Shown here: positions 53,506-64,000 of the stretch, in pieces
Layout: every line of letters starts with the position of its first letter
Position numbering within the stretch: position 1 is the stretch's first letter
DNA from: Agelas oroides
Lineage: Eukaryota > Porifera > Demospongiae > Agelasida > Agelasidae
NCBI GenBank assembly: GCA_949130485.1
Contig: OX422183.1
Coordinates: forward strand, 5,076,136 to 5,140,135
Direction: 5' to 3'
DNA length: 64,000 nt
Position numbers and translations under genes: made by a program
Notes under the pieces: model-generated
What the model was told of the DNA's origin: nothing
What the model saw: only the letters and a program-made list of their open reading frames with translations
Databases searched by the model: none

Positions 53506-53665
53506 CAGTACTAAAAATAGAAACATGTACTGCGCATGCTGCATAGACATAAGCCATTGTTGCTAAGCACGTGACCACGAGTTCTATTTTTACTACAGTT
53601 CAATAATTTTGTCTGGACTACAGGCTTCTATTGGAGTTACACGCTCTTACTCAAGCCGCCCAGTC
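53506..53665. mobile_element. Fragment of the CAAGAGCGCATAAG family
   Basis: Right half only: AGTACTAAAAATAGAAACAT through GGAGTTACACGCTCTTACTC and AAGCCGCCC. The left terminus is missing. Confidence 0.7.
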
Positions 53666-54964
53666 CTGCACACATAATGAGTATGAAAGTGGCCATAACT
53701 GTGGTAGTACGATGGACAGGTACTGAAAATAGCCAAAATCCACTGCTAGTGTGTACTACAGATAATTCTGTAAAATTGTAAATGTGCCATGTCAAATACA
53801 CCACCAAGGAGGTCTTTTTGGCCCCACAGAAAGCTCCATCTGTTAGATGACCATAGACTATGGCTGTGGCGCACTTGTAACTTGGACCAATCCCAACCTC
53901 CCACAACGTGAATACTACAGCAAAGCTAGCCGTGATTCTATCATCCACTGTTACTACATAGTGACCCAAATCAAGTTAAACATTACCTAGTGCCCATTTA
54001 GCTGGAATTTACTACAAATACACCTGTAAAATCTGCCGTATCAAAATACTGGTAGTACACTGCCAAGACAAACATCATGTTTGGCTCTTCTCAAGAGAAA
54101 CTCCTTCTATTTGATTACCAAAGAGGTCTTTAACTGTGATTCATTCAGAATATACACAGACTAAATCCATACACACAAATCCAATACTCAAGTAGCCATA
54201 GCACAACTACCAGAATCTCTTGAAAATACGCCCATGGGTGATGAACTTAAGTGGCTCCTCAAAGAGGGTGGTGGGCGCATTTTCGAGAGTGGTGATCTTT
54301 CTCTTGAAAATACGCCCACAGTTAGTCTAGCCCTATTTTATGTAGGGATGCATGATCCTGCAATGCCTCTTTTGTCATGCGCTTGCTTATTATGCAATAA
54401 CAGCAAATGGTGTCTGTCTTCATTTGTTAGTCCCTCCTCTGGCATACTGGCGCTTCTTCAGTGCTTCTTGTTAAACATAACCACATGTACTGTCGCATAA
54501 ATAGGTGGGCGTACTTTTGAGAGAAAAGCACCCTTTGCAACAACTTTATTCAAAAATGGGGGGGTGGGCTTATCTTCGAGGGTGGGCCTACAGTAATTCG
54601 TTCATCCAGGTCTGTACACAATTGTAGGAAAACCCAGCTATACACTTATAAGGCTTGCGAAAGCCTCCCTTCTCCCTTCCACCTATAATTTGTGATTCTG
54701 TACACAATTCTAGGAAAAACCAGCTATACACTTCCCTAGCTTATGAGAGCAGGGCCTTCCACTTGGTGATCCTTATGCAACGTAAGATCTAATTTTACGT
54801 CAATTTCAGAAATTTATGATGAATCCAATCTAACGTAAGTTATTATTTTTTAAGCTTACGTAGTATTCGAATAATTACGGTAACCCAAATCCTTAGTTTG
54901 ATTTAGATACTAATTACCGCCCATTTAGCTGGAATGTGCAAGACAGATGCTCCCTCATCTGTGG

Positions 54965-55041
54965 GATGAGCCGACTACAGTGGGATGAGCCAACTACAGT
55001 GGGATGAGCCGACTACAGTGGGATGAGCCGACTACAGTGGG
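54965..55041. repeat. 19-bp minisatellite
   Basis: GGGATGAGCCGACTACAGT in four to five copies. Confidence 0.92.
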
Positions 55042-55119
55042 GTTTTATGGCTTAAAATATGTGCATCAAGTACACACATGAATCGGCGTAAACATAGGAT
55101 GAGAAACTTTCGTGAGGGT

Positions 55120-55205
55120 TGGTGGTTGTCCAGCTGTCATGGCTCAGGGACAGAGCATTGGCGGCTCAAGTCAGAGGTTCAACTCCCGGCGACTGCCGGA
55201 GACAG
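55120..55205 (+). repeat. tRNA-derived SINE fragment
   Basis: TGTCATGGCTCAGGGACAGA-GC (A box) and AGGTTCAACTCCCGG (B box), then CGACTGCCGGAGACAGGTTT. Same family as 38718-38790. The ORF that begins at 55078 runs through it and is not considered a gene. Confidence 0.68.
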
Positions 55206-58200
55206 GTTTTTCGGTCCCTCTAGTACCTGGACTGTACAAAGTTCACTTGATAATGCAGACGCTCACATGCCTTTCACGCAAGGTTGTCCATCATTGCTGA
55301 TTGATTCACCAACTGGACATTATAATAGCACTGGTATGTATAGTACTAGCCTCGGGTTAGCCTTTCTTGCCAGTGTACAGAAAGGGAGAGCTCTGGAAAG
55401 CGCCTTCGTAGCGCTCAACAGTAAGTATGTATTGCCATGCCTACTGGAAATATATACATGTATATCAGAAGCCTTTGAAATACAAATGCCTCTATACTCC
55501 AGACACGCAGTGGTAGTCCCTGGTGGTCCCATTGTTTTAATGAAAGAAAGTTTTGCTGTACTCTGCATTCTGCAAGTAGCTTGGCTTGTCTATGCCTCAC
55601 ACAACTTGCAGACAGGCCTCTCTAGAATATTCAAGATCAACTAAAACACAGTACAGACTGTTGACAAGCAAGGTCAAAGCACATTTTTTTGTCTGTCTTG
55701 TTCCCCTGTTCTGGAATGCGAACATTGCAATCACGAAGGTAGGGAGGACCTGGTATTAAATTTTCCCACGTGAAGGTAGAAAGGGGGTAGAGAGGGTTTA
55801 CACGTGCGTGGACATACCAGAAGGCTTAGAACAGCAAGAAGAGCGACAGGTAACAGGCAACTTACTACACACATCTACGTAGCTAGCGGCAGGCAAGTAT
55901 CATACACACAAGTGTACAATATTCATGCAATGAGAGCCTCTGAACAAAGCCACACCAGTGTGGTGCTCACTCAGACTCATGGCTAGTTTAGGGAGAAGAT
56001 CCCTTACACAGTTCATGCCCTAGGACTAAGGTTGGCAGGGTTCATTCATGTGACAATTGTTTGTAACGCAGGCATCACCATAGGCACATAATGTGACATT
56101 TGATGCCAGTCCAAATGAAGCAGGTGCTTGTGAAGTCGATTATGAGATCCACAGTGATTCTATTCTAGTAGCTGGGGTGATTCTATTTAAAGAGTAGCCG
56201 TTGTTGGGACAACAATGTAATTACGTACTTATTATCCCTCCCACTGACAAAAAGATTTGATGAACCAAGTTAAGTTTTATCCTGGAATGTGGCAAGGACC
56301 AACCAGATTGTGAGACTGCTAATTTTCTGGAACATTTTATGGGTGTTTTACATTGGTCTTGGATCAGACCAAAGTCCCCAAATAAACACTCCATTTTGTG
56401 TTTCCAGCTACAACAGTGGTTTGTGTTTGCGCTCAATTAAATTTGCCAGAGGCAGGCAGTCCTCAGAGTTAACCTTCCTTATGAACCAAGAATGAACCCT
56501 CAGACACAGGAGTGGTTAAACTATGCCAACAATCACTTTGATATCATGCATCAACAGATGTGCACTGAGCATCTATACCCTGGCTATTCTTTGATGATCT
56601 CAAATACACCATACCAGCTTTGCAACAGTGGTTTATGACACAATGGTGTAATTGATCAAAGCACACCTGCTCAGGATATTACCATAGAGATTTTTGCCAT
56701 AGATGTGATCTTACCTCCTCATGCTGGGAGCATATGGCCATTCCAATCTCTTGGTGGTTGGTATGCAACTGTTTTTGATTAGTCTGTCGAACAATGTGCA
56801 ACCAAGGCAGGTGTGTCAATACACAGACTCCAGATGTTCTAACCCCGGCGTTTGTTGCTTGCATGACTAACGTAGGGGAAGGCCTGGTAAAACTCTCGTG
56901 TAAAGTGACACTGGTAGATGTCTGGAAGTGTGGTACTTCTGTTCTTTAACAGAGAGGTGGGTGTACAACAGCTTGTTCAACAACTACGTAACGGTCAGCG
57001 GTCAATATCTGACCATCTCAAAGACACTCTTTAGGTTCAAAAAGCTGTCTCACACAGTGTACAGAAGTTTCAGCTGCACTGCATGTTTCAACACACACAG
57101 TCAGACTGAAGGAGTATTAACAATATTTAGTCCCTCTTTTGCCACACATACTACTTGTTGTCTTCTTTTAACACTCTCATTGGAGAAACTGCATGTGGTC
57201 TGACCAGGCAACGTTCAACAAATATTTTCAGACAAACCCACTAAAAAATGTCACAATATCCAAGTAGAGATGCTATGTAAAAAATATCCTGCAATCTGAT
57301 TGGTCCTTACAACATTTTAGGAATAGGGCCAAGAATCATACTTGGTGCGCCAGGCTATTTGCTAATAACAAAATCCCAGGACAACAAAATAACACTCATG
57401 GAAATGGTTTTGATACCGTGGTAACAAGATGTTACTGTTCTTAGAGCAGTAAAAAGGCTAAAAAAACTGACATAAATGCCTGGTACAAGACTACAAAGGT
57501 CACTAGGTTTCATTCTCTTGGTAACAAGTCCTTCCAAGAATAGCAAAATTGTCTGGTTGCTATGGGTATTGGTATCATTGTAAACCCTCCCAGTTAACCA
57601 TGGAATCAAAATTAACTGCTGCTTTCAGTCAGACTGGTCAGGTGAATGGAAAATGGGGAATGATGGAATACAGCTGTGAGGGCACAATGGATCACAATCA
57701 CAGTACTTGTAGTGCTATTGCAATGCCAAAAGGCATTACATTAGGTAGCCAGATTGCGGGTTAGAGCTAATTAGGTTAGAGCTAGTTGGTGGATTATATT
57801 TTCAGCTCACTTACAGTGCGAGATCTACCAAACTGTCATTACGTGATTCTTAGACCCTAGTGTGTGCATTCCAACAACACAAAAAATCATCACCATCTAC
57901 TATGTTAATTGCGCCATTAGCAACACAAATGGGTTCATAATTCATTATGCACATACCTGGCACACAAAAATCCTCTGTTCGATTAATCGATGAAACTACG
58001 TGTGAGAGAGAGAGATGTGGGCGGGTGTGAGGTAAAGATATAGGTTACATGCATATGTACATGGCTTTTTCAACATTCACAACCCAGCTGTACCGTACAT
58101 GTAGTGGTCAATGGGTGTGATAAATTTAATTAAAGATAATCTGGTTGAAAATTCCCTCCTAGCTAAAGACATGACTATCATTAGCGCAAAGCTTCTACTC

Positions 58201-58250
58201 CATTCATTACTCGTCTCGTCCCCCCGCCCGTCTTTACATAATCCTCTTAC

Positions 58251-58341
58251 CATCTCCGGTTCTTTGTTCTTGAAAGCTGCCACGTTGAAACAAAGTGGAC
58301 AGACACAGACAGAGGCAGCAAACCTCCAACAACAGATTCAT
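58251..58341 (-). CDS. Candidate first coding exon (signal peptide) of the FN3 receptor
   Basis: On the minus strand an ATG opens MNLLLEVCCLCLCLSTLFQ and then RGSFQEQRTGD, and meets a consensus donor GGTAAGA after 30 codons plus 1 nt. The hydrophobic, Cys-rich start looks like a secretory signal peptide. Its outgoing phase (1) is exactly what receptor exon A at 36608-36687 needs, giving TGD-EGNTSFIPSN. The receptor otherwise lacks a signal peptide, and no other candidate was seen. The distance (21.6 kb) and possible extra exons make this an inference. Confidence 0.6.
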
Positions 58342-58795
58342 AGCGTCAACGGCCGAATAGACTACCACGCAGGACAAAAAGCGAAATTTATCACTGTCAG
58401 TTCAGTTACACACTCAGCGACACAACTACAGCAAAAACCGTCTAACAAATAAGCTTGTATGGACGCACACGCATGCTGACAAGCCACAAGGCGCCCTGTG
58501 AGAATTGCGGTTTAGCAACAACGCTATTCAAGACATGAAGAGACAGGCGGATGTCAGCACCTCATTAGTTCGTTGTCATGGAGACTGCAGTCTAGTGGGC
58601 ACTATTTAGAGTAATCACGCGTCCAAAAAGAAGATGGTGACGATTTTGTGGATGATGTGCAGAGCAGCATGGATCCTCGGATCATAGGAACTCCGCGGGT
58701 TGTTCTCAGGAATTTTGAAAGAACTCTTCAACGGATAGCAGCTTTCTGGGACTCAAATACCCGCAGTTAAGATATTTGTGTTTTGAATTCGCACA
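58342..58795. promoter_or_regulatory. Probable divergent promoter, receptor / SIRT3-like gene
   Basis: About 450 bases separate the start codons of two genes that read outward. It contains the 5' UTRs of both. On the sirtuin side an upstream ORF of 33 codons lies at 58669-58770 (MDPRIIGTPRVVLRNF...), just before the main ATG at 58796; another short ATG ORF starts at 58634. No TATA box is obvious. The promoter role is inferred from the arrangement. Confidence 0.5.
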
Positions 58796-63436
<4,641 letters not shown>

Positions 63437-64000
63437 GTACAGCTGCACATGTATTATGTGTCTGTGTGTGTTATAATGGAATGTTTATGTAACTAGCCTC
63501 ATTCCCAGCCCCCTATCCAGCTTTCCATCACTTTCAGTCCCAAACCCAAAGGCTGGGACTGAGTCCCAGACCCAAAGTCTCACTCACATGAAAAACGAGA
63601 CCCACTACAAGAGATGAAAAGTTGGGCGGGGGCGCATGAACGAAGATAGAGTTACACCTTTTATTCCCTTGCTTGTGTCAACCATTTATGTGTTCACAGT
63701 AGATTAGCAACCTTGTATTTCAAGTGATCTCTCAATAACCTTGTTCCCAGGCCTCCCCCGTTTTCATTCTTCGGTTTGCATTCAGTATAATACACGGAAG
63801 CAGAAGAGCGCGAAAAACAGACTGAACGCAAACCGAAGAACGAAACAGGGGAGGCCTGGGAACGAGGCTAATCACTCAGTTCTAGTCAATTCAATGTCTA
63901 CATTTACCAATGCTGGCCGGCTCCTTGGAGCTATATATAATAAATTTTTAAGCGAAAATTTAGCGCTATACGGTAATCATTAAACGAGACTACTTCTAAA
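63437..64000. other. SIRT3-like intron 3 (partial)
   Basis: Contains a decayed TAGCCTCATTCCCAG fragment at 63495-63650 and a complete small element at 63736-63870. The next sirtuin exon is beyond the window. Confidence 0.7.
63736..63870. mobile_element. TAACCTTGTTCCCAGGCC element, 135 bp, 9-bp TSD
   Basis: Ends TAACCTTGTTCCCAGGCCTC and GGCCTGGGAACGAGGCTA, with a mirrored CATTCTTCGGTTTGC / GCAAACCGAAGAACG stem. Flanks ATCTCTCAA (63727-63735) and ATCACTCAG (63871-63879) agree at 7 of 9. Confidence 0.82.

Larger units (their letters stand above)
36688..58250 (-). other. Probable 21.6-kb first intron of the receptor, repeat-rich
   Basis: No convincing coding exon was found on either strand. ORFs here are repeat-derived or lack conserved motifs. 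Recognised contents are annotated separately: inverted-repeat elements, SINE-like units, minisatellites at 42893, 44661, 50848, 53007 and 54965, and a (GTCT)n tract at 38523. The stretches 39700-40130, 45000-46300, 51020-52590 and 55650-58000 show nothing beyond scattered decayed repeat fragments and short direct repeats (for example GGGAGGGGCGATATGAGTTG near 51531 and 51640). Additional small receptor exons could be hidden here. Confidence 0.5.

Noticed and set aside
55078-55644. 188-residue ORF
   Set aside because: It runs through a tRNA-derived SINE and has no conserved motif or splice context; treated as chance.
58111-58452. 113-residue plus-strand ORF antisense to the candidate signal-peptide exon
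   Set aside because: No recognisable domain. The minus strand offers a better explanation, with a signal peptide and a consensus donor in matching phase.

Overview
The window is metazoan genomic DNA. Genes have introns with GT-AG ends, there is one sirtuin of the SIRT3 type, one fibronectin-III (FN3) receptor gene, and a small cluster of ankyrin genes. Short non-autonomous inverted-repeat elements, (TG)n tracts and minisatellites fill most of the rest. The combination of a 2A-like peptide, a death domain, a conserved helical plus alpha/beta module and about 38 ankyrin repeats resembles innate-immune-type proteins I know from sponge gene predictions. A demosponge is therefore my best guess, at moderate confidence. 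No database search was possible.

Layout, left to right. 1-897 is the 3' end of an ankyrin gene with an internal frameshift. 1398-4195 is a broken paralogue of the intact ankyrin gene. 5789-13161 (minus strand) is a 5'-truncated copy of the FN3 receptor. 13162-19176 is a nest of inverted-repeat elements. 19177-25650 (plus) is the one intact ankyrin gene; my six-exon model gives 1,996 codons. 25776-27374 is another ankyrin relic, split by a 799-bp element with an 8-bp target duplication. 29594-36687 (minus) is the second receptor copy. Its likely signal-peptide exon lies 21.6 kb away at 58251-58341, so 36688-58250 would be one repeat-packed intron. 58342-58795 is probably a shared divergent promoter. 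58796-63436 holds the first three coding exons of a SIRT3-like gene, which runs off the right edge.

A unit of roughly 9.5 kb (ankyrin 3' end plus receptor 3' exons) occurs twice, at about 3.66-13.27 kb and 26.8-35.9 kb. All exon lengths and phases match between the copies, apart from one codon. Introns differ by element insertions and by minisatellite copy number (9 versus 4).

The most interesting locus is the intact ankyrin gene. Exon 1 encodes a hydrophobic leader ending in a canonical 2A-like motif (GDVELNPGP). Ribosome skipping there would separate a membrane-prone leader from a death domain/ankyrin protein; failure to skip would leave them joined. The second point of interest is the receptor's transmembrane exon. 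It is phase-symmetric and follows a long CA repeat at its 3' splice site, so skipping it would give a soluble product in frame. Several element families can be defined to the base by their target-site duplications, including two with 9-bp duplications.
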